From: Acanthaster planci
Taxonomy: Eukaryota > Echinodermata > Asteroidea > Valvatida > Acanthasteridae
Assembly (NCBI RefSeq): GCF_001949145.1
Contig: NW_019091546.1
Location: forward strand, 43,708 to 107,707
Reading direction: 5' to 3'
DNA length: 64,000 bases
Shown here: positions 1-10,135 of the stretch, piece after piece
How positions within the stretch are numbered: position 1 is the first letter of the stretch
Layout: each line of letters opens with the position of its first letter
Notes under the pieces: generated by a model
Databases searched by the model: none
Seen by the model: only the letters and a program-made list of their open reading frames with translations
What the model was told of the DNA's origin: nothing
Translations under genes and position numbers: made by a program

Positions 1-144
1 TTTCTTCAACATATTTCCCAACATGCCAGGGGTGATTACTTTGCGCAGATACGGTCTCTGTTTTCATGTCTATTTTATTGTAGGGTTTTTATTTTTTCCT
101 TTTGTTCTCGATGCTTCAGGGTAAAACTAAGTTTTCTGAGACGT

Positions 145-470
145 CCCTTTTTTCTTTTTGGGGTCACGAGTTCTGGTTCGGGAAGTCCCTTTTGGTTTGT
201 TTAGTCACGAGTTCTAGGGGAAGTCCCTTTCTGGTCTCGGGGTCACGAGTAACTAGGGGGTGAAAGGTTCTTTCTGCTGTTTGAACCACGGTTTTAAAAC
301 GGGTGAAAACTGTCGATGAGGTATAGGAGAGGTTTTTACGAAAATGAAAAGTGCTTTTAGAGAGCTGGTGTTTTGGAGGGTTTTTGAAAAAGGTCAATGA
401 GGTATAATGGGGTTTAAGTCAATGAGGTCATCGAGGGTTTGAGGAAAAGGGTGAAAACGGGGACTGGTCC
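145..470. repeat. Degenerate short tandem repeats
   Basis: Three imperfect units start with GTCACGAG at 163, 204 and 242, about 40 bases apart, each followed by a GGGGAAGTCCC-like stretch. From about 305 to 470 a second motif, TCRATGAGGT, recurs several times. This is simple local duplication; no coding signal is seen in 1-1560. Confidence 0.6.
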
Positions 471-1102
471 AGAACTGTCCTTCTTCTACAACTCCTGCAC
501 AAAAACTTAATTTCTGATCTTGTTTGGAACGACGGAAAAAAACTTCTTCTTAAAAGCCACCTGCTGTCGTAAGTCGACATTATTACAGTGTAATTTGTGT
601 TCTTACAATTTTTAGTTTGTCGGTCCGGGTTTATCCAAACTTTTTCTGTCTGTTGTCAATCCCTTAAAGGAGACAATGTTTGGTGCCATGGCAGTTTCCA
701 AACGACTTATCCACAAACTATCTGGACTGTCGTTTGTCCAGAGGTCTTTTACTATAAAGACATGGCCTCCCTAACAAGAGACAGGTTCCCTGTACTTCTT
801 TGAGAGTCTTCCCGCAGATTTGTCATGACTATACATCTCTTCGCTCATCATTTAAACATGAAAATACGTAGTTGAAGCAATTACTTCATCTATGTCGCAG
901 ATAAAACATACTTCAAAGCGTGTTTTGGGAAGTAATTATCTTGTGCTGGCACGTAAGTAGCGTGGGGAGCTGTTGTGTACAGTTTGAACTTTGAGACAAA
1001 AATAGCAAAAAGTCAAATTAATTACTTTTGGACCTCCCTGTAGGCCCTTTGGTATTTTTTCCATGAGGCCACACCTTCGACTCATCCACTATTTTTTATC
1101 AT

Positions 1103-1272
1103 AAGCAAGGTCAAATTTTACCAAAAATCTTTACCCCGGTCTATGCTTTATTCCTATTTTATCCCATACACCAGGGTCAACCTGTACCAGACTTTCTGAC
1201 TTTATCCTATACCTATCCCTTGACAGAGGTCAATCTGCACTGTAGTTTTTGACCCTATCCTCAATTCCTATT
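1103..1272. repeat. Imperfect ~60-bp tandem repeat, three copies
   Basis: Three successive units begin with (A)AGGTCAA or AGGGTCAA and carry a CCTAT...ATCC core. Copies start near 1103, 1162 and 1217. They are diverged and AT-rich, and nothing suggests a gene. Confidence 0.5.
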
Positions 1273-1673
1273 CATATTTTTATGATCATAATTATTATAC
1301 TTATGCATATTTGAAATTAAATTTTGCTATTTTTGTCGCAAAGGACAAACTGTACCCAACAGCCCCCCCCTACTCACGTAGACATTTGACTCCAGTTGTA
1401 AGTCGTCAGCGTTCATTAATTTTAAAGTCTTTGTTAGTTTGTCTTAATTGAAACACCTGTTTCCTCTTTGATTGTACCTGTAGTCGTCACTAACATAGCA
1501 AAGATAATGAAGATATTTAAAACGTGATTGCTGCTTTGCAAGCCATGATTCATAGAGAATTTCATGATGTTGATATTGTACATACATTCACCAAATTTCA
1601 CTCAAAGTTTTTCTTCGAGAATCTTCTTTGACCAACTGTATTATTTGAGTTTTCCAGCGTCTTTATATCTGTT

Positions 1674-1983
1674 TTGTATTTCTTGAAAACTAAAGAGTAT
1701 TGTGATACTGACAAATATGTTTTGCTAGACAACAGGCAGATTGATGATCAGTTCCTGACGGACTCGTCATCCAATGAGGTTCAGAAATACCGGAAAGAAT
1801 GCACCGATTACCGAGAAAATGAAGAAACAGCAATCAAGCGATTCCAAACTCTCTCCCAAGGCAACAAAGAACGTAGCAGCCAAATCCCAACTTTGCAGTG
1901 CGGAAAGCAGACCAATCGGAAGGAAGGAATTCAGAAGCGCAGAGAGCCATTGGAAAGTAACGGGCTTACGGAGCAGGCACCAG
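1674..1983 (+). pseudogene. Death-domain segment, copy 1 (NLR-like locus)
   Basis: About 103 codons are open from 1674 to a consensus-like donor, CAG|GTTAGT, after 1983 (phase 1). The reading matches copy 2 (2475-2799) along its length: NRQIDDQFL aligns with NAQTDDQFL, KRFQTLSQGNKE with KQFQTLSEKNKE, and PLESNGLTEQA with ALESIGIPGQA. Death domains are adaptor folds of NLR and apoptosis proteins that pair with other Death domains in the cytosol. This copy has lost the tryptophan-rich helix-5 motif (IWWW) still visible in copy 2 and diverges most there, so it is probably decayed. The 5' limit is uncertain: a weak acceptor, AACTAAAG, ends near 1693. It may have been an alternative or duplicated exon. 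Confidence 0.5.
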
Positions 1984-2474
1984 GTTAGTCCCGTGCATAA
2001 GCTTCTTAAAAAGTGCATTATTTTCTGGATTGGTTTTGTGTTCTTCGAGTAAGCCTTCTCTGTGTATAGAACAGCTGTGCTAAAGGTTCACAAATGCATG
2101 ATACATATTAAAGACAAAACCAAGCAATGGGCACTAATAAAAGACAACAGTCGTTTCGTAAGAATAGCTGCCCTTGCTAAAAATAATTAGGGTGTAACAA
2201 CAATGACAAAGCCAAGGGTGCAGAGGGCAAAACCCAACGGACAAGAAGAATGAACTATCAACAAATGGAATGGTGAAAGAGCCCACATTGAAATTATCTA
2301 TCGTTATGGAAAAAGAATTTGTTTCATTGTTAGATTCTCCAAATCTTTATGAATTAATTTTATGTAGGCATGAATTTCAACAACGTAAATGCACCAGATT
2401 CACTCAAAGTTCAACATCCTGATTTGAAGAATCTTATTTGAACCAATACATTATTTGAGTTTTCAAGTGTCGAT

Positions 2475-2799
2475 ATGTCTGTTTTGCATTTCTTGATAAC
2501 TCAAGAGACAAAGATGTTATTTTTAGACCGATTCGTTTTGCCAGATAATGCGCAGACTGATGATCAGTTCTTGCCGGACTTGTCCTACAGTGAAGCTCAT
2601 GAATGCAGGAAACAATTCACCGAATACAAAGGATATGAAGAACCGGAAACCAAGCAATTCCAAACTCTCTCCGAGAAAAACAAAGAACACTGCTTCAGAA
2701 CCTTAATTTGGTGGTGGAAAAAGCATGTCGAAGGACTCCAGGGGCTGATAAAGGCATTGGAAAGCATCGGCATTCCAGGTCAAGCCTTCTTGACACTAG
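2475..2799 (+). pseudogene. Death-domain segment, copy 2 (NLR-like locus)
   Basis: The open frame reads to a donor CTAG|GTTAGC after 2799, phase 1, the same position and phase as copy 1. The pattern fits a Death domain: TDDQFLPDLS (helix 1), a CRKQF segment, GYEEPETKQF, then LIWWWKKH and the terminal helix LIKALESIGIPGQA, which is the family's typical ending. The next candidate exon, at 4207, is in the matching phase. The segment is itself intact, but the downstream NACHT and leucine-rich parts are broken, so I treat it as part of a pseudogene. It could still be used if transcribed alone. Confidence 0.6.
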
Positions 2800-3743
2800 G
2801 TTAGCCCATGCAACGTTTTCTGGATTACTTTTGCGTTCTCCAAGTAGACCTTGTCTGTTCATTAGACCCAGTTGTGCAAAAGGTTCACAAAGAAATATAG
2901 GATATAAAATACGTCATGCTTACTAACAGTGGTTTTGCTGAACTAGCAGGCAATGCTAAAAAATGGGATATCACAAGAGTGACAAAGCAACGGGGTCAAT
3001 GGCGTAGCCATTGGGGGGCAGGGGTTAAGTGTCCCCTGACGTATTTTATTTTACAAAGAACTACAAATACTGTGTACGTTAGTAGGAAAGAAAGTAATTG
3101 GTATATTTTTTATCAAATGTTATCTCTAAAAACCATCAGAAAATAGCAAGACGAAAAAGTAAGAATGTCACAACAATGACAAAGTCAAGGGTGCAGAGGG
3201 TAGAACCTAACAGACACCGAGAATAAAACAATGGTGAAAGAGCCCATAATGAAATTATTTATCGTTATGGAAAATAATTTTCATTTTGGACTGTCTAAAT
3301 CTGTATGCATGGATTCCATTTTGCCATACTTGAATTTCAGCTAATTGATGATTAGAGATGTGAAACAACTGTGATTTTTTATTCGCACACCCTGACCCTG
3401 TATTGATTTTACCGCTGATATAGCAGCTAATCATTACACCGTCTACTACCTTATTATTAAGATAAATTTTGATCTTACTCCACAGATGTGGGATTTTTAT
3501 TCATGCGTGCATAAATCTAAAGCGGTAAACATCGTCAACAGTGAAATTAAATACCATAGGTTATAATGGTGACATTAACAGCTTAAAAGGTTATTGAAGT
3601 TCTTACATGAAACGATTCCTCCAAAATTTTGATCATTGTTAGATAACTAATTACCATGACCCAAATTAGCGAAAAACCTATTCACAGTAAAGCCAAATTT
3701 TCTTGTTCGCTGGTTCTATTACACTTTAATTGGTTAAATAAGG

Positions 3744-3952
3744 TGGTTCCAGACTATTTCGGGATCATAACCTCACATTAATTTGTTTTTATTTAACGTA
3801 CACTTTTAGATATAATTGATTACAAATTTCAAATTATATTAAGCAAAAAATAACTTAAATTTGTCTGATCTTTTATTTCGTTCTGTGAAATGTACTTTCG
3901 GTTTCCCAAAATGAGATTTGTTACATCACTTTTAATTTAAGATGGCCGATAC
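3744..3952 (+). repeat. Dispersed repeat ending in AAGATGGCCGATAC
   Basis: This AT-rich block resembles 32258-32435. Both start with GG(T/C)(T/A)CCAGACTA, share a TACAAATT...AAATTAT...TTAGCAAAA or TAAGCAAAA core, then CTTTTATTTCGT, TTCCCAAAAT, and end in AAGATGGCCGA(T/C)AC. No open frame is conserved. It is probably a non-autonomous mobile-element family. Confidence 0.55.
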
Positions 3953-4206
3953 ATGAACACAGTCTATTGGCTTTGAATTTGGTGCCTGAATCAAACAAAA
4001 ACAAACGTTTGTGTGATTGAAAAGTGGTTTGTTACAAAGGTAATAAAAAAGTAAAGCAGCAAGACCAATAATTTGGAGTGGCTCAATGACAGCGGCTTAC
4101 GGTGGGACAACAGTATTTATCATGCCAATACTGGGCAAATTCGTTTTTTAATAAAGTGAATGTCCAAAATTAAGGTTAACGTGATTCATTTATTATTTTT
4201 GCGCAG

Positions 4207-4316
4207 GCCATGAACAAGATATAAACAGTGGGACAGAAGAACAACCAAAACTGCTTGGACAAACCAGCACAGAAGCAACGGCTTACAATTACGATCGAGC
4301 CGAATTATGCTGCTGA
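4207..4316 (+). pseudogene. Candidate linker exon of the NLR-like locus
   Basis: The acceptor TTTTTGCGCAG precedes GC CAT GAA, which joins in phase 1 to the Death-domain donors at 1983 or 2799. The reading is hydrophilic (HEQDINSGTEEQPKLL...) and ends at TGA 4314-4316. Such acidic linkers commonly sit between Death and NACHT domains, but I recognise no motif. The stop before the NACHT segment means either that this exon ends a short product or that the gene is broken here. Confidence 0.35.
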
Positions 4317-4441
4317 TAGATTCGAAAAGGTATCAAAGACAATGTACAACAGGTAGCTATGTACAGATAATAAACTGGGTTGGTGATTAGACTAAGATGA
4401 TAACAGCTCGAAATGAATAGCAAAGGCTTACTTAATTATGA

Positions 4442-4699
4442 GGACATAAAAGGAAAAGAACATACGAGAAAAACACAGGACGGCCATCCAGTAAAGTTTT
4501 TCTGTTGGACAACATTGCATACGATTGGGCAGCTGCTTCCAGTCCAGTTCTTATGAAATTTAAGTTTAATTTGTTGCTGCTCTGCAAAAGGGAGTCCTTC
4601 ACTGAGAGACAGAACTTGTTAACGGAATTTATTATCAAGTGCTGGGCCAACGCACAAAATCTGACTTCGCTTCGTGTATTACTGCAAACCTCATCAGGT
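4442..4699 (+). pseudogene. NACHT NTPase segment with destroyed P-loop
   Basis: An open stretch follows TGA 4439-4441. It carries the hallmark start of an NLR NACHT domain: GRPSSKVFLL (4478-4507), then DNIAYDWA, PVLMKFKF and CKRESF, where NLR proteins have the Walker A loop, the KIAYDWA helix, a (VL)xKFxxVF strand and an RE dipeptide. A working Walker A reads GxxGxGK(T/S). Here both glycines near the lysine are gone, one residue is deleted and the threonine or serine is valine, so ATP binding is very unlikely. A possible donor TCAG|GTATTG follows at 4698/4699. The Walker B region is not seen. Confidence 0.6.
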
Positions 4700-5211
4700 A
4701 TTGTCATGCATTATCAGCTTTACCTCCTTGAGAAAAATTTTCGTACTTTTCTTTAAATGTCCTCCATCGGACTGCAGCTATGGGCAAACAGGTGAACACT
4801 AATCCCTCTATTTTTCACAAACAGGTGGACCAATCACTAGTCCAAGGCACACGAACAGTCTTTCGTTGCAGGGACCACCTAGCAAGAGGTAGATGAGTAA
4901 TTGAATACATTTTATACACAGGAACGTGCTCAGGCTGAGCACCTCCTTAGGAGAATCCGGTCGTCAGAACTTCTCTTTGCTGTGGCAAAGAGCTTTGCCA
5001 AAGCCTAGAGAATGATACCCTTGCTGTGCTTAATGTCGAAACACCCAGAACTGCTATAAACATTGACGACGGGTCACTGGGATACATATTCACAAGACAC
5101 ATATGTCACAAGGAGAAATATTCCCAGTAGTAATTTCTTTCGGTAGTACGTCCCCAGATAAGTTGGTAAACTTAATCTATACAGGACTTGGTCGGACGTG
5201 TGGGGAAGTGA

Positions 5212-5770
5212 GTGGCCGGTTTGATAAGTATGACCCATCTACACAATCTAAAAGTGAAAGGGCATAGCATAACCCGCCAGGACGTTAAATATCTGGCTGA
5301 AGCAGTTAATGGCATGGATAATCTGATACATTTCAGTGGTATCAAGGTGGAGCTTCATGTCAGGCTTAAAGACAATTGTACGCAACTGAACATTAGGGAG
5401 TGTTCGTCAGCTGGTGAGAATATGGCAGATATTGTACAGTCACTCAGCAATTGGAGGGATTTAGTCAGCTTGACTTTCATTGTCATTCGTCATCTAAGTC
5501 ATCTGTTCGTCTATATGGGCCCTACACTTACAAAAACTGACTCATGAGGAGTTAGACTGCTCACTACGAAGCAGAGACGTTGAACACCTGGCCGCAGCAC
5601 TGGGTCGAATGCCAAGTCTCGGAGAGAGCTCAGTTTGGAGGGAAATCAGCCTTTTTAGTGGCTCTGCCGTGACATTGGCTTGCAGTTTGCAACAAATGAA
5701 ATTTAATTGTACATGTATGTTGAATCTGAGTGGCTGCTCACTGACAGAAAAAGATCTGGAACATTTTTTT
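5212..5770 (+). pseudogene. Leucine-rich-repeat remnant, frameshifted
   Basis: The first frame (5212-5547) has repeat-like segments: LHNLKVKGHSITRQDVKYLA, then LNIRECSSAGENMADIVQSL. Near 5505-5525 the reading shifts by one base into a second frame that runs to TAA 5771-5773: LDCSLRSRDVEHLAAALGRM, then LNLSGCSLTEKDLEHF. The LxxLxLxxCxLTxxDxxxLA pattern is the ribonuclease-inhibitor type of repeat found at the C-terminus of NLR receptors. The frameshift and the dead P-loop upstream together argue for a pseudogene. A short open piece at 4922-5006 (AEHLLRRIRSSELLF) may be another fragment of the same gene. Confidence 0.6.
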
Positions 5771-5773
5771 TAA

Positions 5774-7080
5774 AGTTCAGACATTGTGGTGTTTTTTCTC
5801 AGCATAAGAGGCTGATCAGGATTTTCGCCATATGACGGAATTCCCGAACCAAAGGATGCAAGTCAGATTTCAAAGTTAAGAATCTGTCCCAAGGTCCCCC
5901 TTCCTGAATTAAAGCTTCAGTCCAATTTTGGACTAGTTGGATCTGGTCAGGTTCCACGTGAAGAGCCCCCTGAAAGGAGTAAAAATACCGAGTCTCCAGT
6001 CCCATGAAACATTCCCAATGCACAGAGATCTAGTGAACACAAACATTCTAATGAATTCGCTCAGAACCCCAGGACAAGTGTGATAATGCATACAAAAAAA
6101 CACAAAAAACACACACACACACAAAAACAAGAACAAAATAAAAACACCCTTCCCCAAAAAACACTAAATTATAGAGGCATTAATTCATGACCTCTGCTTG
6201 GTAAAGCTACTCACTGTCCAATGAATTAAGAAATATTTTGTATTGTTATGTTGTATTGATTTCAATCCAGATTAAGCTATTTCTCGACTGCAAGTGAATT
6301 ATGCATGCAAAGTAAATTCCACTGAATAATGTCAAATCCTGCTGCTCCCCGAAGGCTTATTTGAACTTTTATGAATTCAAAAGCCTGGTATTGTCCGACT
6401 TATTTTGTCTATTTCCATTAGTCGATCTATTCGTTGGTGATAGGTGAAATAAACGTGATCACTGAGATGATTCAAGCACTATTGTACACTAGGATTAAGG
6501 ATAAGATTTCAAATATTAAAAGCCAATATAAAGGCATACAGAGTTTCCAAATGTTCAGATTTTTTATGGTAATTTTGCCTTCTTTAAGCCTTCTTGAAGC
6601 TTAAAAGGCGAACCAAGTGATTAACACTTTCTGGTTCGTAATTTCCGTAGGATGTGTACTTTTTGTTATTTTGCTGTTATTTTCTAACGTGGTGACCTTC
6701 AATTTTTTTTCTTTAATTCTATGCTAAAATAGTAAAAGGAATGAGGAAATGTCGATGGAATGTTTTGCCACTTTTCCCCTTTGGATTACAGTGTAACTCA
6801 GTGGATAATGTTGATTTGTGTAGAAAGTTTTCGTGTGAGGTGGAAATAGAGTACAAAATGTGGCATGTTAAAGCTTTATGTCTAGACAATTTCGAGATAT
6901 TTGTATCAGTTTTATATCGTCTCTTTGGGTGTGTACGTTCCATGATGTTCGACAGAATAATTATGGAGTAAACGTAGCAATATTTATATTCCTCGATGAT
7001 GCGGCTGAAGCCGAGCTCACGATATTTTTATGGTGAACTGATCTAATGACTATGCAATGTAAGTTTCTATTTGAGCGTTT
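5774..7080. other. Intergenic, no gene seen
   Basis: AT-rich sequence with an (A/C)-rich microsatellite at 6091-6130. Open frames here (for example 6741-6971 and its antisense partner) show no domain, no splice logic and no similarity that I recognise. Confidence 0.6.
6091..6130. repeat. (CA)n / A-rich microsatellite
   Basis: A run of CACAAAAAA followed by eight or nine CA units and ACAAAAACA. Confidence 0.9.
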
Positions 7081-7219
7081 AAACTGTCTACTCTCAGCTT
7101 CGTTTGCCAGAACTTTAATTACCTGGGAATCACTAAACAAAATTTGGGATGCGATTTTCAGCGAACGACTCCCTTCAATTTTGTTTGTCAAAGGTGGATC
7201 GCAATAAAACTGGCCCATC

Positions 7220-7549
7220 TTGAGGAATCGGATCACTTGTCGTCGTGCCTTTCTTATACCTTGTCCTATTATAACGGCCAATGCAGCACTTTGTGTCAAA
7301 ATTGTCTCAGATTTATTTGTGGATAAAACGATCCCTACCAATTTCAATGACTTTTTCAGTTTTCTTCAGCATAAATTAGACGAAACCTTCCTAGGACGAC
7401 TTCTCAGCATATTTTGTGGGGGGAAGTGTCCTTTTGGGGGGCGTGTTCTGCAGTGGGGTGATCCCGAGGAGGCACCTACGTCAATTATTGACACTAATGC
7501 AGAACGTTGTGCCCAAATTGTGTCCGATTTGTTAAACGATCATCGATAA
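7220..7549 (+). pseudogene. DIRS-like element, region upstream of the reverse transcriptase
   Basis: An open frame of 109 codons has a repeated core, NAALCVKIVSDL and then NAERCAQIVSDL, spaced about 65 residues apart. It lies directly ahead of the reverse transcriptase in the same element, where DIRS elements carry a gag-like or N-terminal polymerase region. I recognise no defined domain. It ends at TAA 7547-7549, and the transcriptase continues in other frames. Confidence 0.45.
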
Positions 7550-7559
7550 GATTCCTTTT

Positions 7560-8493
7560 ATAGATACCCCTCCAATGTCCTTTGTTCGTAAAACCGCTCT
7601 GCTATCATACATTCTAGTTTTGTACTGGAAGCCATTACAGAGCTTAGAGGCAAACATCTTGAATCCGAGTTTGATTCTCTCCCTCATGTACTAAATCAGT
7701 TAACCGTTTCAGTTCAAATTTCCGGTAAAAAAAGGTTGATTCTAGATATCAGATATGTTAATCAGTTCATCTGGAAACAGAAAATTAAATTTGAGGATTG
7801 GAATGAAGCTTTGCATTATTTTAAAAGAGGTTATTTTATGTTTTCTTTTGATTTAAAATTTGGATGCCATAATGTTGAGATATTCCATGAACATGTTACA
7901 GGCTTTGCTTGGGAACTACAAGGTACAACGAGATATTTTGCGTTCAATTGCCATTTGGGTTAACAACGGCCCCTTATATTTTCACAAAAATTATCAGACC
8001 ACTGGTAACTCACTGGAGGGAGAAAGGTATGTACATAGTAGTGTACCGGGATGATGGATGGGCCAGAGAGGAGGCGAAAGCCAAGTGTGAGGATACGTCT
8101 CAAACGGTAAAAGCTGGTTTAATAGCCGCAGGGCTCGTTCCTAACAAGGAGAAATCGGTGTAGTATCCGACACAACAGTTAGATTGGCTAGGATTGACAT
8201 GGAATTCCATTGAGGGTTCACTTCGAGCAAAGGAACGTGGAGTTACGGATACTCTGCGTTCAGTTGATAGCTTAACTGATAAGCTGCCCATGCTAACTGC
8301 TAGAAGATTGGCGTCCGTTACGGGAGAGATTGTATCCTTTTCTTGCGTCGTAAGAAATATTGCTAACCTCAAGTCACGTTATCGCCACATGGAGATAGCT
8401 TACAGAAAACATTGTGATTATGAATTTTTATTACACAGCAACAGTAAAGAAACAGAAGAATTGTGTTTTGGAGGAAAGAGTTGTCTAACCTGA
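7560..8493 (+). pseudogene. DIRS-like reverse transcriptase, broken
   Basis: The frame 7736-7963 has LILDIRYVNQFIWKQK and the motif-A strand YFMFSFDLK, where the aspartate is the first catalytic residue. A frameshift near 7910-7960 moves the reading into the frame with FGLTTAPYIFTKI and the catalytic motif C, VVYRDDGWA (near 8038-8064). Both aspartates of YxDD are kept. TAG at 8161-8163 interrupts the same frame, which then continues as LDWLGLTWNSIEGSL to TGA 8491-8493. Upstream, FVLEAITELRGKHL (about 7615-7660) belongs to the same protein in another frame. At least two frameshifts and one nonsense codon rule out activity. Confidence 0.85.
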
Positions 8494-8527
8494 ACAAACG
8501 TTTGCTTTTCATTACTCCACTCCGTAG

Positions 8528-9500
8528 GTTCTGGTTTATACAGACGCAAGTCAGTCGGGGTGTGGTGCATTGACGTTTGAATCACAAAAAAATGGAATTT
8601 CAACAAAATTGGTCAGACGTTGAGAGAGAGAAGAGTTCCATAGGGCGTGAGTTATAAGGGGCATCCCTTGCGATCAGAGCAATCACTTCAGTGCCCAAGG
8701 GGAAAACGATGCTTTTACGTACAGATAATTAAGGGTTCGTGTCTATAGTTACCAAGGGTAGCATGGTTCCAGAGCTACAGGAAATAGCACTTCTGCGTTT
8801 GAAAACGAGGCTGTATGTGTCAGCTTAAATTCTTATTACGATCAGACGATTGAAAGTAAGGAGTCAAGACACAAAATACATAAAGGTATGTTAAATTTAG
8901 ACTTTTCAGGCTGCAAATTCTTGTGGAAGAGTCTTTCAGGATGACTCAACACATAAAATCAAAGGAAAATAACGGCATTTCACCGCGAACTAACCCACCT
9001 GCGATGGTCGTGCATCTTGTGCAGTGGGCGTGGTTTTAACTGAAGTGGCGTCACACAAACCGGATACTGCATGTACTGTGTGGACTCTGCGGGCGCGCGC
9101 GATGAAGATCAACACAGAGAGCCTCGGTTTCGATGCAGATATGCGCAGACGGCGCTAATGTGAAATCCCTCTATAAGTCTAGATCCTAGGTATTTCTGTA
9201 ACTGCAACAGTATTAAGTTAAAAGTTGAGTGGATCCCTCGTCAGGAGAATGTGGAACCGGATTGTCTTAGTACGTTGGTGGATTTAGACGACTGGGGAGT
9301 CTCCCTAATATTTTTCGATTTCTTAGATGGTTTGTGGGGTCTACATAGAGTAGACAGGTTTGCTAACGAGTATAATACGAAATTACCTCATTTCAACTCG
9401 ACATGCTGGAGCTTGAATTCATCTCAGGTTGATGCATTTAATGTTGATTGGAGTGCCGATAACAATTGGTTAGTACCGCCAAATAGATTTAGTCTGTAGG
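8528..9500 (+). pseudogene. DIRS-like RNase H, interrupted
   Basis: RNase H begins at about 8528 with VLVYTDASQSGCGALTF, whose aspartate is a metal ligand. A second conserved motif, LLRTDN, lies near 8710-8727 and is followed at once by TAA. GSMVPELQEIALL follows at about 8760-8800 in a further frame. The domain end, VEWIPRQENVEPDCLS, is only found again at about 9224-9275, followed by an open frame to 9499 (RVDRFANEYNTKLP, VDWSADNNWLVPP) typical of the DIRS connection region. The roughly 390 bases between about 8825 and 9215 do not translate into RNase H in any frame and look inserted. Confidence 0.75.
8825..9215. other. Probable foreign insertion inside the DIRS RNase H
   Basis: The block separates two parts of one domain that should be nearly contiguous. 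It is more CpG-rich than the element around it (GCGGGCGCGCGCGATG near 9089) and ends with a TATA-like CTCTATAAG at 9171-9179. No terminal repeats or target duplication were found, so an alternative is a replacement or rearrangement during decay. Confidence 0.35.
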
Positions 9501-10135
9501 ATTCTTCAGCATGTAAAAGCTTGTAGAGCTAGAGGAACACTTGTGGTACCAGCGCATGGCCATCTGCAGTCTTTTGACACGTTGAGATAAAGTAATTCCG
9601 AGAATATATTCGTCCAAGGATAAAACTCTGGTCGTGTCATTGGTACATGCAAAATGAGAGCTGCAGCGATTTGCATCAGGTTGCAGGAATAGAATCATCG
9701 ATAAGAGTTTAACTTTTCAGACACAAGCATCAAATGGTCGATTCATCATGCGATTTTTGAATTCTTGTTTTGTATCATGGATACGGGGACTGCATGATTG
9801 ATGTGCTGTGTGGCTGCGTGGCTGTCGAGAGTTGTAATTCCGCTTGGTAGCTCTCACCGATATCTCCAGAAGTTGCAGTGCATGGTTGTACAACTTAAAC
9901 CTGCGTGGCTTGTAAGAATATTAATTTTGTCTGATACAGAGCTATTATTAAAGTTGCCCGACATTCACGTGAAAGTTATATTGAAATGAGTTTTATGAGA
10001 AATGAGTTTTTAAAAAGTGAATTGAACAAGGAATTATGAAATGTTGGCTCACATACTGGCGCCGGCCTGAAAGATTGATAATCTATGTCGCTTGACCGGT
10101 TATTTTAACTGGCATATTTGTCATGACTTCTGTCT

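Larger units (their letters stand above)
1560..3290 (+). repeat. Tandem segmental duplication (~0.9 kb unit)
   Basis: The block 1560-2310 is repeated as about 2400-3290. Shared landmarks are ATTTGAGTTTTC followed by a pyrimidine-rich stretch, a Death-domain coding segment ending in a GTTAG splice donor, and a 3' block containing CACAACAATGACAAAG or AACAACAATGACAAAG and GGTGCAGAGGG, then AAAGAGCCCA and TATCGTTATGGAAAA. Substitutions are scattered and there are indels, so the duplication is old. The second copy has about 100 extra bases (near 2940-3150). Confidence 0.8.
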
